From: Siphonodentalium dalli
Taxonomy: Eukaryota > Mollusca > Scaphopoda > Gadilida > Siphonodentaliidae
Length of the DNA: 64,000 nt
Assembly (NCBI GenBank): GCA_032622095.1
Contig: CP136065.1
Coordinates: 155,439,577 to 155,503,576, forward strand
Direction: 5' to 3'
Part shown: positions 1-11,633 of the stretch, one piece after another
Layout of the letters: each line of letters begins with the position of its first letter
Numbering within the stretch: the first letter of the stretch is position 1
Made by a program: the position numbers and the translations under genes
The notes under the pieces: generated by a model
Told to the model about the DNA's origin: nothing
Seen by the model: only the letters and a program-made list of their open reading frames with translations
Databases searched by the model: none

Positions 1-397
1 TGGGTTGTTCCCCTTGATTTCCAAATTCGGGAACCGTTATTAAAGCGACGTTCTTTTTTTTTGTGTGTTTACTTTGAATTATGCATTCATGGTATTGAAC
101 ATTGCATACAAGCGACTGCATCAATATGCTACATATAATATGACCAGAAAATACGTGTTCGTTGGGCGTGAGCGTCGACTTTTTTTTATGAATGCTGATC
201 TAGAAGGGACATATGCCAACCCGGCCACCACAAGGACAACCCGAAAGCCTCTACAAACACGATTTTTTCAATCTTTCAACATGGTCAATTATAGTTGTAT
301 ACTTATTTTTTAATCAGACCTGGCTTATTTGACCATCCGCATCTACGTAATTTAATTGGTAGCAATGGATATAGGCCTAAGATATATCCAAAATACC

Positions 398-1421
398 TAG
401 GGTAATGTGGGGCATAATGCGACGCGGGGCATAATGCGACAGACGGTCGTTAACAGGCAGACGGTCGTTAACAGGCCATATGTTTTTCCATGACTGAAGT
501 TGAATAGCATATTTATTATTTTTAGTAAGACCAATCATAGAAGTGGACATCCCTATTGGACCGACATCATTATGATTGTTTAATCTCACATGCGAAACGC
601 TGGAGTAGGGGTATACCTACATTTGGTGACCTCATTTTTGAATGGTTTATAACTTTCGGTAGGTCTTGTACATGTAAAAACGAGAACATCCTACCACTAC
701 CACCAAAGCTACATGCGTATTTTGGTAAAGTAAGACGAGTTATATAGTTCTATGTACACCGGTTATTCACATTCACTCATATTGGGGGAGAGACAGGTTG
801 TCTGGTTGTGGGGCATAATGCGACACTCGGGTACAACCAGTATACGAGAAAAAATTATGATTAGGCATATCGCAAATAAAACCTGGAAAAAAAAATCTTA
901 TTGTAACCTTAGTTCAAACGAAATGAAATAAAAAACCACATTCGATCATTCCCAAACATTGAAACATGATATAGATAAATAATTATTGTTAACCCTTCCC
1001 CGGCCATTTTCCTGAAATCAAAACTTTATGATGCTATTTTTACCCGCCATATAAATCAATAAAATGTCTCATTGGTCTGCTGCTATGACTTTAAATAACG
1101 CTTATACATTCTTTCAATCCACAAAAGAAAAGAAACTGCAGACCGCCTTGCATTTATTAAGTTCGGTATACATGGTGATGTTGTAAAGTCAAATGTGTTT
1201 CATTGTACCCCGTGTATGGGGCATAGTGCGACGGATTGGTAGGTCAACGGGGAGTAATGGTGTTCAGAAATTGGTGCTTCCCAGGCAAGTGTGAGTAATA
1301 ATATGTATACTAGAAATATTTATCTAACTTTTAGTTTAATAATTTGTGCCCTTCCATCGTTTTTAGTGGCATGGTGGGGTCTAATGTGCTTATGTGTCTC
1401 ATTATGCCCCACATTACCCTA
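398..1421. mobile_element. MITE-like DNA element with TA target duplication
   Basis: The element runs from 400 to 1419. Its 24-base terminal inverted repeats (400-423 and 1396-1419) differ at one position; the outer part reads GGGTAATGTGGGGCATAAT. It is flanked on both sides by TA (398-399, 1420-1421), the target duplication used by Tc1/mariner and pogo-type transposons. The GGGGCATAATGCGAC motif recurs inside (about 426-440 and 811-825, with a variant near 1217). No transposase reading frame is recognisable, so it is probably non-autonomous. Superfamily assignment rests only on the TA duplication. Confidence 0.75.
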
Positions 1422-1429
1422 TCTATATA

Positions 1430-2176
1430 ATACATGTTCTCTATAAATACGTTAGGCCTATAGGCCTATATACTCTTGAAAAAAAACCTTATGATAAGTC
1501 ATAGCAATTTTCCAGCTGTTTTCAAATGAATGTTTTCGCCCATAAGTGAGATAAATATACGCTCTTTTTTTCTTGGCGTCACGAAAGGACTAACCAAAAA
1601 AATATAAGAATATCTTTTCTGAAGTACCGGGTATATTATATTTGACAACAAGACGTTCTGTGTCATACGGTACAGCTATAGTCTAGAGTCCATATATAAA
1701 ATATAATTTACATATAAATTATCGACCTATATACGTAATAACTATACGGTAGCCTATATATTCCCTAATATATGTATATATGCATGTTTATCCCCCAACC
1801 GGGAAAATTAACAATCTAGAGAATACCAAGGAACTTTAAATAATATTTTGTAACTCATGAGAAAATGATATATTAGTTGTATATACCGCGGTACCACATG
1901 CTGTTTATGTGCACTGCTTAGCACATTGTAACGAATTGATCGTCAAAGACGCCATCGGCGTACCGGGTACCGATCGATATCGATGCATGATAATTCCATG
2001 CTGGATGTTTCATTTTAATATTTTACCTGTCAACATAACAATTCTAACCGAATAAATTCTTTTTCGTGGACGGAGCTCGTAAGACCGATAGTCGCATGTT
2101 CAATAACAGTTATTTTTTTTTTTAATAATTCATATATTAGGCCTATATAGTGTGCCGTACTCAGAAAAATATATCA
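1430..2176. other. AT-rich spacer left of the tandem array
   Basis: No gene, RNA or clear repeat is visible. The stretch is AT-rich with poly-T near 2109-2124 and many TATATA runs. Homology to the array units begins at about 2177, so this is the unique left flank. Confidence 0.5.
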
Positions 2177-2580
2177 GTAATTTAGAGAGTCATTTCGCTA
2201 TAAATATTGTTAAAAAGATACAATTATATAATGTATATATATAGGATTTATATGTGCATGTCGATCTGCGACAAAGTCGTCGAAAAAAATTATCAAACAC
2301 CAAATAAATGGATATAAAATTAAATCTAACAAGATATGTGATATAAACAAATATATATAGTTTTCATCCCAAATATGGTATATTGTCGACAATACCAGTA
2401 TATAATCTAAATATATAAAGCAAAATAGGTTTCGTAATTTTTTAACTTACCTTGGATTCCCAAATACATATATATATATAGGGTTGTATGCGTACATGAA
2501 GTAGAAATTATATGTCTCATGAATATTATGTGGCGCCTATAATTGCAGGACAATGAACTTCGTTAAACTAATTAGGATAA
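2177..2580. repeat. Array block E1, copy 1 (gene-proximal)
   Basis: This AT-rich block of about 400 bp opens with ATTTCGCTATAAATATTG and ends near TGGCGCCTATAATTGCAGG. It recurs at about 5811, 11634, 13668, 17294, 23302 and 31708. In five of the seven cases it sits directly upstream of a gene promoter. On the minus strand every copy keeps a strong splice-donor-like CCAAG|GTAAGT (2446-2455 here), which may be chance or part of an antisense transcript. No protein is supported. Confidence 0.7.
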
Positions 2581-2782
2581 CTACTTAAGTATCATCGCCT
2601 AATTAAGATATGAACATCGGATGCGGTCTAATGAGCGGGGCCCGGAACCCGTCCATAGCTTCACCAGCGTCCCCGTCTCTCGGCTCCAGTATACGTCAAG
2701 TTAATTGGATCACAATCGTCTTCGTCCGATTAGTGACACGAGTAAGACACATAGGTTGGAGGGAAATATGTCAAACCTACCA

Positions 2783-2823
2783 TAATATATAGTTGTCCAG
2801 TATTACTTATTTACTATCATACT
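2783..2823 (+). promoter_or_regulatory. TATA box and initiator of array gene copy 1
   Basis: TAATATATAG lies at 2783-2792 and a good initiator, TCATACT, at 2817-2823, with the likely start base at 2819. The 27-33 base spacing is normal for RNA polymerase II. The same TATA/initiator pair is kept in front of all five gene copies. Inferred from sequence only. Confidence 0.6.
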
Positions 2824-3703
2824 CAGCAGATTAAAACATCTCCACATACACATTCGCAATACATCATCTTAAAGTCTTCAAATTCGATTTTATCGTTCAG
2901 GTATGTTTACATTTTTCACTATATTTTTAAGTTACCGATATCCAACCGCGTATTATATATTGCTCCGATTTGCTGCATGGACTTATGATTCCTCTATTTC
3001 GAGAGACTGATTTCGGCGAATGTTTCCAACTTCAATTCCCCATTCGTATTGTCATGCAGAGTACCAGAAACAAATTGGTGTAAACAATATTTATTCCCCA
3101 ATACAAAACAAGATAAATATTTTAACAAAATGCTAATGGATGATTATGGGTGATTGGAATGGGATGAGACAACAAGCCTATTGTGGCTTTTTTGTAAGTC
3201 CTCTTCCAGATCGCTCAAATTTCCGAAACAAATTATAGCTGTATATGTACACCGCATCTATGGAATTAACTCTTTTGGTGTAGACTGAAGACCAGCCATT
3301 TTCGGTCAAACTACAACATTCAACCACCAATATATCTAATGAAATGAGGAAAATTGTGCAAATACTAACCTCGGTCAGTATATATAGTGAAAAGTAATTG
3401 AATAATATTCATCGCTTTTTTATTTGTATAATATCGTTGAGATTGTGATTTACTGTATCACAAAAGGGGCTCACATGCACTTTGAACACGGCCATTTTCG
3501 TGTATATTAAAGTCCTTATCATTATGTAAAAATTTGTTCCATGCAAGTTGTGATTATCTTAACCCCTTTCAGAATAATAATATACTGTGGATTCTAATGT
3601 TAAACATATTGTCTAAACAATATGTGCACACCTTTAAAATGTTTCTGTATAACATTGAAATATAGGCTCAATTTTCAAAGTTGTTTTATTTTGCATGTTT
3701 CAG
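2819..3703 (+). other. Untranslated exon 1 and intron 1 of array gene copy 1
   Basis: A likely first exon (2819-2900) ends in TTCAG|GTATGT, a consensus donor. The intron (2901-3703) ends in a pyrimidine-rich ATTTTGCATGTTTCAG acceptor, and the next exon begins AT-ATG. Donor and acceptor are conserved in all copies. The reading frame open upstream from 3622 is therefore intronic and not part of the protein. Confidence 0.65.
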
Positions 3704-3705
3704 AT

Positions 3706-4395
3706 ATGGGTAAGCAGGTTGCGTTCACAAAAATCAACAAACATAAGAAAACGTTGCCAGACTACCACAAAATCAGCAAAAAGTTTAAACCGCAAGCCTC
3801 GTCTTCGTTCATGGAGAGTCCAACTAAGATGTCGCCGAGAATGAACAGAGCAATGAAGAGGCTTCCCGACGACCTGTGTGCCAACGTACCAGTCGCATCA
3901 TCAACCGTCATCGACAAACCAGACGACATCTCAACCGCGTTGTCATCCGGGGTTTCATCAACAAATATGGACAAGTCGTTCTTTTTCGTTCCCGTTGCGT
4001 CGTCAACTCTCAATAGTCGAGATATTCGTGCACGGATTGCGTGTCAAGGTCAGACTAGAGCTGAACTCACCAAAGCTTCATCCAAGAAGTGCGGCAAAAA
4101 ACTACGGGAAAAACTCTACACACCTATGAAGAAATCATTCAGCAAAGGTTTCAGGACGTCAACGATTCTGTACAGCAGCATAAAAAATGTGTATCTAAAG
4201 AGACATTCCACTCCAAAAACAAGAGATATGCCACCAGCAGTGATTTTCAACTCTGTCGTGTCAAATGGTGAAAGTTCTTTGGACTTTGAAGAAATAAGCA
4301 ATCGAATATACGACGACACGATCTTTAAGAAAATTACTGATCTAAACGCTTCTCTGGAGAAACACATGAAAGCTGATTTCGCGACGAAATCGTAA
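3706..4395 (+). CDS. Array gene copy 1 (type A), uncharacterised Ser/Lys-rich protein, 229 aa
   Basis: Family not recognised. The start is the ATG two bases after the splice acceptor, giving 229 residues. The protein is basic and serine-rich, with no signal peptide or membrane segment. Visible points: an N-terminal basic stretch (residues 3-28); CDK-type sites SPTK (38-41), SPR (43-45), TPMK (139-142) and HSTP (167-170); an internal duplication VPVASST (61-67 and 95-101); a basic patch KKCGKKLREK (127-136); and a C-terminal segment IYDDTIFKKI (201-210) that may be helical. Four blocks match the single-copy gene at 43010-44161. The protein is identical to copy 3; the coding DNA differs by one silent change and the stop codon (TAA here, TGA elsewhere). 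Eight replacement versus 11 silent changes from type B indicate selection on the protein. A nuclear, cell-cycle-regulated role is inference. Confidence 0.75.
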   Translation: MGKQVAFTKINKHKKTLPDYHKISKKFKPQASSSFMESPTKMSPRMNRAMKRLPDDLCANVPVASSTVIDKPDDISTALSSGVSSTNMDKSFFFVPVASSTLNSRDIRARIACQGQTRAELTKASSKKCGKKLREKLYTPMKKSFSKGFRTSTILYSSIKNVYLKRHSTPKTRDMPPAVIFNSVVSNGESSLDFEEISNRIYDDTIFKKITDLNASLEKHMKADFATKS

Positions 4396-4756
4396 ACAGT
4401 TCTTGTTAGTTAGGATGGATTGTGAATTAAGATAATTGATTCCAATGCATAAGCCGTACCTTCGTGTATATATGTATTTGTGATTCAATATGTTCGAACA
4501 TGGAACGGTGTTTGGATGGATGACGTATGAATCACGGATTATATAATCCTACTTTTAGACCCATATTATATAACAATTGATCGCGTACGTCAGCTTATTA
4601 CATATAGGAAGTTGTATATTCGTTTTGTGAAAATATAATATTTAATTGTAAATTCATGCCACTTGTAAATTCCAATTGTAAAAAAAACAATAACTTATTT
4701 GTACAATTTTTGTCAGTTATCGGTGATTTTTTATCACTATCTGTTATATTTTTGAC

Positions 4757-4762
4757 AATAAA
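4757..4762 (+). terminator. Polyadenylation signal of array gene copy 1
   Basis: AATAAA lies in TTTGACAATAAATCATTATT, about 360 bases after the stop. The hexamer and its surroundings are kept in copies 3, 4 and 5 at the same distance. Confidence 0.6.
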
Positions 4763-5019
4763 TCATTATTACGAAATATTATTTCTAATAAGTTATAGTA
4801 TGCCGTGTACCATGCACTGGGGCTTGCTATAGAGCGGAGGGTTTTCATTGATGGGGGTCCAAACTTCGACTTTCCAACGGCACACGCACGTCCTCCCCAC
4901 CCAACCGAACCAGACCAAATTCACTATACTATGCGTGGGAATTGTTCGAAATATTTTAACTGTTAATAATTTGAGTCTAAAAATTAAGTGAAAATCTTGG
5001 CCCAAAATTTCCCAAATAC

Positions 5020-5805
5020 TGACTTTACATAAAGTGGTTCCCATACGGAGTTTGGTGAAGATCGGATGATTATGTGAGTAATGTGACCCGTATATATAGG
5101 GTGTGCCAAAGGAATTAGTCATACAAAGAGTAAAACCAAAGATGGTTACTGGCGGCCGTCTATAGTTGTCACCCAAAGGAGCGATATGAAGTTTGGTGAG
5201 ATCGGATGAGTGATGTAATCTGTAGGGTGTACGTGCCATGCCAGGATTTAGTCACACATAGAGTGTGGCTGCCGGCGGTCATGTTTTTCAGTGAAAATTG
5301 TTCTAATTCGATGGTTCCCATTTAGAGGTGATAATAAAATTGCCTGCACATTTTCAAAACAATTTTCCAATAAATGCGGGCTGCAGGCTGTGCCGATGGA
5401 TTCCATATTTGAAATCCATGATGGATGATGGAGACCATGTTTTTAACGAATTTCGGAAAAAAATTATGGCTCCCATCTGTAAATCACCCCGAAGATCCAT
5501 ATCAAGTTTGGTGACGATGGGATGAGGATGTGACCCGTAGGGTGTGCCAAAGGCTTATACAAAGAGTAAAATCAAAGATGGTTGCTGGTGGCCATGTGTT
5601 TCAACGAAATTTGGGAAAATGTAATGGCTCCTATCTATATAGTTGTCACCCAACAGATCCATATGAAGTTTGGTGACGATTGGATGAGGGATGTGGTCTG
5701 CAGGGTGTGCCAAAGAATTTAGTCATGCAAAGAGTAAAATCGAAGATGGTTGCCGGTGGCCATGATTTTCATCAAAAATCGTTCAAATTCGATAGCGCTT
5801 ATCTA
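5020..5805. repeat. E2 tandem repeat array, unit 1
   Basis: Degenerate tandem copies of a ~168-170 bp repeat with the core AAGATGGYTGCYGGYGGCCATG, followed by a TTTGGTGACGATYGGATGAG stretch and then GGGTGTGCCAAAG. The spacing of CAAAGAGTAAAA between 5560 and 5728 is 168 bases. Compared with the corresponding block after copy 3, about 40 bases are missing near 5155. No coding potential. Confidence 0.75.
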
Positions 5806-5810
5806 ATTTA

Positions 5811-6305
5811 GAGATTCATTTCGCTATAAATATTGTTAAAAAGATACAATTATATAATGTATATAGGCCCTATATATATGTGCATGCCGATCTGCGTCAA
5901 AGTCGTCGAAAAATTTATCAAACACCAAATAAATGGATACAAAATTAAATCTAACAAGATATGTGATATACAAATATATATAGTTTTCCTCCCAAGTATG
6001 GTATATAATCTGTCGAAAATCGACACTTCGGGCAAGCGGCGCGAAACAGGCGGTCCGAGGCAAGCAACCGCCCTCGCGTCCGCGGTTTCCCACTCTTTGG
6101 GCGAAAAGCGGGAACGAGAAATCTCGATATTGTCGACAATACCGGTATATAATCTAAATATATAAAGCAAAATAGGTTTCGTAATTTTAAAACTTACCTT
6201 GGATTCCCAAAAACAAATAGGGTTGTATGAGTGAGTACATGAAGTAGAAATTATATGCCTGATGAATATTATGTGGCGCCTATAATTGCAGGACAATGAA
6301 CTTCA
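5811..6305. repeat. E1 block, copy 2 (gene-less, with GC-rich insert)
   Basis: This is E1 as at 2177, but no promoter or gene follows. It is interrupted at 6006-6129 by a 124-bp GC-rich segment that contrasts sharply with its surroundings. The same insert occurs in the other gene-less E1 (17297) and in none of the gene-linked copies. Confidence 0.7.
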
Positions 6306-7456
6306 TTAAACTCACAAGTTTGGAGTTTGGGATGATAGCCGGGAAGATTTGAAGTGGCCGTCAACCCTCTCCTACAATCCACTTTTGAATGCCGTAATTC
6401 CGCTGAAGGGCGTTTATAGGGTTTGTGAGATTGATATATGCCCATGCACAGTAGGTGTTTGCCTACTGTCCATGGGGTGGATGCCACCAAAACAAGAAGC
6501 AAAGTCACACCCCATTCCGAACCAGGACCGGCGGAGAAGACTTACCTTGATTTATCTGTGTTGGTTTTGTGCGTTGATATGTAAATATATTGTTTCGAGT
6601 TGTGAATAGTTGTACATAATGTCCTATTTAGTGCTTGCATGGACTCCAGTTGCCTTCGTCTGTTGTATTCCGTGCTTGTACTACGGGCTCAACTCTAGGA
6701 AGAGGGTGCAATGCCAGCCGGTTGACTTAAGGTCGGTTGGGGCTTCTTAACTCTCGATGGTACAATGCCCGCCTTCCACTCCTGTGTGAGTGTCAGAACC
6801 CGTTGGCCTGGTTGTGTAGTGCAGTCGCAGACGAGGAAGCAGCTGATACCAGACTATGATGGTTGGTGTGTCTCTGAAGGTTTGGATTGCCAAGTAGTGT
6901 TTGTAAATATTATGTCCCACCCGTCCTCCCCTGAGCATGGGCGCGGGTGAAAGCGTGTATTTGCAAATTTGTATATGTGGTTGTTAGTAATGTTGAGAGA
7001 GATAATTATTCGACAGCTTATACTACGGCCACGACAAGAGTATCTATGCCACCCGATGACATTCATCAGCGCCCAAGGAGCCATATAGGGCCTGAGCCCG
7101 CTACCCTAGGTGTTCATATTATTGTTAGTCTTGTTAGGCGGTCGATATTGCGGATTTTGCATGAAATGGGTTAGTAGTAGAAGTTGTAGTAGGGCGCGAA
7201 GCGCCCAGGATGGTCGAAAAGATCGAGAGAACTTCTCCTTCACCCTCTAGTAGTACGAGATGGGTTGTTTATACTGAGTGCTAGCATTGGACTTTATTGA
7301 GGACTTGCATTACTGCAGGGGGGCGTGGCCAATCCACTATGTTAGCCTGCCGATGGTCAGTACGTACCAAAGAGCCCTTTGAAACATAATTGATAATTAC
7401 CTGTATTCTAGGAGGGGATGACTGGTAGAATGACCTGTTTGGGGTGTTGTTCCGTG
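6306..7456. repeat. Unit spacer, possibly the 3' part of the LINE
   Basis: Nearly identical to 18170-19319. It contains short hairpins, for example CAGTAGG/CCTACTG near 6450 and GGGCGC/GCGCCC near 7193-7205. Reading frames are short and resemble nothing I know. It adjoins the 3' side of the minus-strand LINE and may be its 3' untranslated region or a separate repeat. Confidence 0.4.
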
Positions 7457-10400
7457 TGTATAGCTGGAAGAGAGTTTGATTATTATACTTACCATCCGTG
7501 TGACTGTACTTTGTTAATAACCTGATCGACCTCGCGTTTTTTGTTGAGTTCTGTGAGATAAGTCTATTTGTTAATTTGTTTTTGAAAAGTGTTTATTAAA
7601 TTTGGGAAGTGTGGTGTAACCCTTGAGGGGGATTATTCCGGCATAGCAGAGAACCATCCCTGAACTCGCCGGTCTGGTTTTTATGTTTTGATTTTGGTCA
7701 GTAGTGTTTTCCTGAGTTCTAGTTCGTCGATTATGGTGCTGCATTGTAGTCTCATTAGACTGTTTGCTGCTAGAGTTTGTAGTCTAACATGGATTGGGGG
7801 TATGTCGGCTGTATTATGTAATGTCCTGATGGGGGTTCGTGTATTTTCTTGGAGTGCCATTCTTAATGTTTTGTTTTGGATTATTGGAGTTTGTTAAGTG
7901 TAGATTTGGGTAGATCGGCTGTGATAATGGCCCCTTATTCCACGATTGGACGTATACATTGCTTATATAGCTTAATCAGGGTTTCTGGATTGAGTCCCCA
8001 TGATGTGCCCCTGAGCATCATTAATAGCCCAATTCTTTGATAGACTCTTGTTGAGTTGTTTTTAATGTGAGAATGGAAAGATAGTTTTTGGTCAAGAGTT
8101 ATGCCCAGGAGAGTTGCCTCCTGGGTTTGTTCGAAAGTTTCCCCATAGATGGACAAATTAAGTTTGTATTTGGTATATTTTCTGCTAAAGAGGATTAATT
8201 GATTTTTTTTTGGCGTTCAGTTTGATGCGCTATTTGGAACACCACCCTTCCAGGTCGTTGAGTTGTTCTTATAATCCAGCGTTTTGGCCCCCCCCCCCCC
8301 CATGTGGTCCAAAGGCCCAGGTCATCGGCGAATTGTGATATTTGTATGTTGTGTAGTGGATTGTTGGGTATGTCGTTGACGTATATTAAGAAAAGTAACT
8401 GACTTGAGACGGACCCCTGGGCGTACCAGCTTTAAGGTTGACACTGTCTGAAATTTCTTCCCCGACCCTTACTTTGATAGGTCTTTGCATGAGAAATGAG
8501 GAGATGAGTTTTAACCTTTTAGTGGGGATGTCAGTTGTTGTTTTGAGTTTGTATCTAAGGCCGTGGTGCCATACTGAGTCGAAGGCCTTTTCTGCATCCA
8601 ATAACATGGCGCCCCCTCACAGCCCCGGTCCATTGCTGTGCGCATATCTTCTACTATCCTGTAAATATGTTCGGTTCCCTCTTTGCCTTTACGATATGCA
8701 CGTTGAAATTTGTTGAAAAAGTGTTGATTCTCTAGGTGGGCTAATATTCTGGTGCTGATGATTCGTTCGAAAAGTTTTCCCAAACATTGAAGTAAGCTAA
8801 TGGGTCTAAAATGTGTAGCTATTTTGCGGTCTTTGCCTGGTTTTGGAATCATAACCCCTATAGCGTATTTCCACGATTTGGGGAAGTAGCCGTGCTATGT
8901 TGTAAACAATTGTTGTATGTAAGTTCTAGTCTGTCGAACAATGATTTTGGGTCCTGTTTGATTATTCCAAATTTTAATTCGTCATCACCCGGTGCTTTGT
9001 TTGGTTTGGCGCGCTTAAGGCAGTCTTGGATTTCTTGTGGTGTAATGGGCGTTACCAATGTGTGTTTGTCGTCTGCCTCAGATATGGGTGATTTTAAGTG
9101 TACGAATGTGTGTTTGTTTTGTCTTACATATTCAATTACCTCTTTTCTGAACTTTTCGCTGAATTGGTCCCCTGTGTGGGTTTTGTGTATATTTTGGAGT
9201 GACGTCGCAAAATGTTTAGCTTTGTCTATGTTGTTTGTGAATGATTCTTTGTTTTCGTCTTTAAGTGATTTGTCGCTGTTGTTTGAGGTGGCTTGGCTGG
9301 TTAAGACTTTGAATGTTTTCCAGAAGTTACCATCTAATTGTCTTTCCCCGAGTTCAGTGGTTACGGGCCCTTTCCCAAAATTTCCCTTTTTTCCCGTTTA
9401 ACTCCTTTGTTTACTTGTCTTGTCAAGTTGTTGTACATGGTTCTGTATTCGATGTCCTTGGGGTGTTTTTGCATTAGTCTGCATGTTTTGCGTTTGAGGT
9501 GAATTAATTCTAATGTTTCCCGTGATACTCTCTATTTGTTCTTTTTTTGGGCAAATGGCAATGTCAATGGTATCCTTAATAATGTCAGATATCGATTTGG
9601 CTGCCATTTCGATGTCATTTGGAGTGTTAATTTCTGTATTGTCAATGTTTAAGTTAATGAGTTCCCTAAATTTGCCCCAATCTGCATTTCTAAGGTTTCT
9701 TTTGAGTATATCTTTGTTGTGTTGTGGTTTAGCATTTGTTATTTAGAGTTCGACTGGATAGTGGTCACTCCCTATATCAAATCCTATCTTGCATTTATGT
9801 ATTGTTTTTGCGATTGGTGGAGTGGCTATGGCGTAGTCTAACATATCCCATGAGTTGGTCCCTATGTCGTGGTGAGTCGCGATGCCTTTGTTGTTGAGTA
9901 GTATTAGTTCTTGGTCTTCGATTATGTTGAAAAGTGCGTCCCCGTAGGGATTAGTTTTGCTGCATTTGTAAATAATGTGTTTTGCGTTAAGGTCTCCCAG
10001 AAAGATGCAGTTTTTGAATTTGTCTGTAAAATATTTGAACGTTGAAAGTTGAGGGGGAGTTTTGCACGGTGGTATACGTATATAGGGAGATTATAGCAGT
10101 TTTTCTGTTGCTGCATGATGTTTGTTTCTATTGTTATGATTTCGTCTTTAAGTTGTAATGTGTTGATGGTGGTGTATTTTCTGTGGTGCCTTACTAGTAT
10201 TGCGACCCCACCCCCGCGGAGGATCTGTCCTTTCTATGTGTGTTAAAGCCGGGAAATGAACATTTTATGTCGTTGCCTAGTTTTGTTTCGTTGACTCTGA
10301 GTATGTCTATTTTGTTTTCTTCTACATATTCTACTAGTTCTTGTTTACGGGTCCTAATGCTGTTCGCGTTTATGTGTGCTATGCTAAGGTTGATTTGTGT

Positions 10401-10823
10401 TGCCATTGGAAAGTTTAGGTTGTTGGTGGGTTAATTTACTGGATATTGTAGTTGTTTCAGTCTACTTGCTTTGTTCTTTAATGTTCATGTCGTGGAATTG
10501 CATTAGGCCTGTTGTTATGTTTGTTTTGTAGTACTTGTTTACATTGTTTTGTATTGTTTCCATAATTCTGCTGTCTGCTTGTTCGGCGTGTAGGTACCTA
10601 AGTTTGTGCGATTCGAAGAGGCATGAATATAGTGTGTTGGCCAGTCTGAGTGCATCTGTAGGTTCGGCCGGTTTTTGTGTGATGGTTGCATAAGATAGTT
10701 TTTAACTTTCAGTTTTTCACTTTGAGTGACGTGTGCCTGTGGTTTGTATTCTAGGACCAATGATTTTGATTTGTTGCTACCCAGGTATAGCCCTTTTAGA
10801 AGTTTGTCTTTGGCTTGTTTTTT
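7457..10823 (-). mobile_element. Decayed Jockey-like non-LTR retrotransposon, copy 1
   Basis: Read on the minus strand, the right part (10406 leftwards) shows an endonuclease start (INANSI, then DIL.VNETKLG). Further left come reverse-transcriptase blocks: MIPKPGKD with FRPISLLQCLGKLFERI (8852-8780), LLDAEKAFDSVWH (8607-8560), and the catalytic FADD at 8332-8321. Next is the thumb-like LLGITLDQKLSFHSHI followed by LIKLYKQCIRPIVE (to 7935). Frameshifts and stops split the frame; for example the frame changes between AGTPRGPS and the FADD block. The same breaks occur in copies 2 and 3, so decay preceded duplication of the units. A poly-C run lies at about 8288-8301. Frame 10539-10790 may be a remnant of ORF1. 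Not active. Confidence 0.85.
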
Positions 10824-10843
10824 GAGAGAGAGAGAGGAAGAGA

Positions 10844-10910
<67 letters not shown>

Positions 10911-10979
10911 AGAGAGAGATAGAGCGGGAGAGGGAGAGGGAGGGAGAGGGAGAGAGAGAGAGGGAGAGGGAGAGAGAGC

Positions 10980-11052
<73 letters not shown>
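10824..11052. repeat. GA polypurine tract, copy 1 (229 bp)
   Basis: Almost pure purine on the plus strand: (GA)n with an inner conserved core rich in GGGAGAGGGAGAG. It lies in every LINE-bearing unit between the LINE and the E2 block, about 1.75 kb upstream of the next gene start site. Ser-Leu reading frames through it are meaningless. Confidence 0.95.
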
Positions 11053-11630
11053 TCACGCATATAGTTAAATCCAAGATGGATGCCGGCGGTCATGTTTTTG
11101 AGCGAAAATTGTTCAAATTCGATGGTTCCCATTTAGAGGTGATAATAAACTTGCCTGCGCATTTACAAAACAATTCTCCAATAAATGCGGACTACAGGCT
11201 GTGCCTGCCGATGTATTCCATATTTGAAATCCATGATGGATGCTGGAGACCATGTTTTAAACGAATTTCGGAAAACAAGTATGGCTCCCATCTCGAGGTC
11301 ACCCCGAAGATCCATATCAAGCTTGTGACGATGGGATGAGGATGTGACCCGTAGGGTGCATGTGCCAAAGGCTTATACAAAGAGTAAAATCAAAGATGGT
11401 TGCTGGTGGTCATGTGTTTCAACGAAATTTGGGAAAATGTAATGGCTCCTATCTATATATAGTTGTCACCCAACAGATGCATATGAAGTTTGGTGACGAT
11501 TGGATGAGGGATGTGGTCTGTAGGGTGTGCCCAAGACTTTAGTCATGCAAAGAGTAAAATCCAAGATGGTTGCTGGTGGCCATGATTTTCATCAAAAATC
11601 GTTCAAATTCGATAGCTCTTATCTAGATGT
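11053..11630. repeat. E2 tandem repeat array upstream of gene copy 2
   Basis: About 3.5 degenerate units of the E2 repeat; CAAAGAG recurs at 11378 and 11548, a 170-base period. Starts directly after the GA tract with TCACGCATATAGTTAAATCC. Confidence 0.75.
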
Positions 11631-11633
11631 AAT

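Noticed and set aside
3762-4367. Antisense and shifted frames of 60-83 codons inside each array gene
   Set aside because: They overlap the supported frame, and differences between copies fit the sense frame. They are shadows.
5850-6296. 148-codon minus-strand frame in gene-less E1 blocks
   Set aside because: It depends on the GC-rich insert, is broken in the other E1 copies, and shows no domain.
6306-7456. tRNA or SINE gene in the unit spacer
   Set aside because: Several short hairpins are present, but no A-box/B-box pair or cloverleaf could be drawn.
10539-11132. Long Ser-Leu (minus) and Arg-Glu (plus) open frames across the GA tracts, also at 22399-22799 and 30809-31214
   Set aside because: They are translations of the (GA)n repeat and change with repeat length; no protein is implied.
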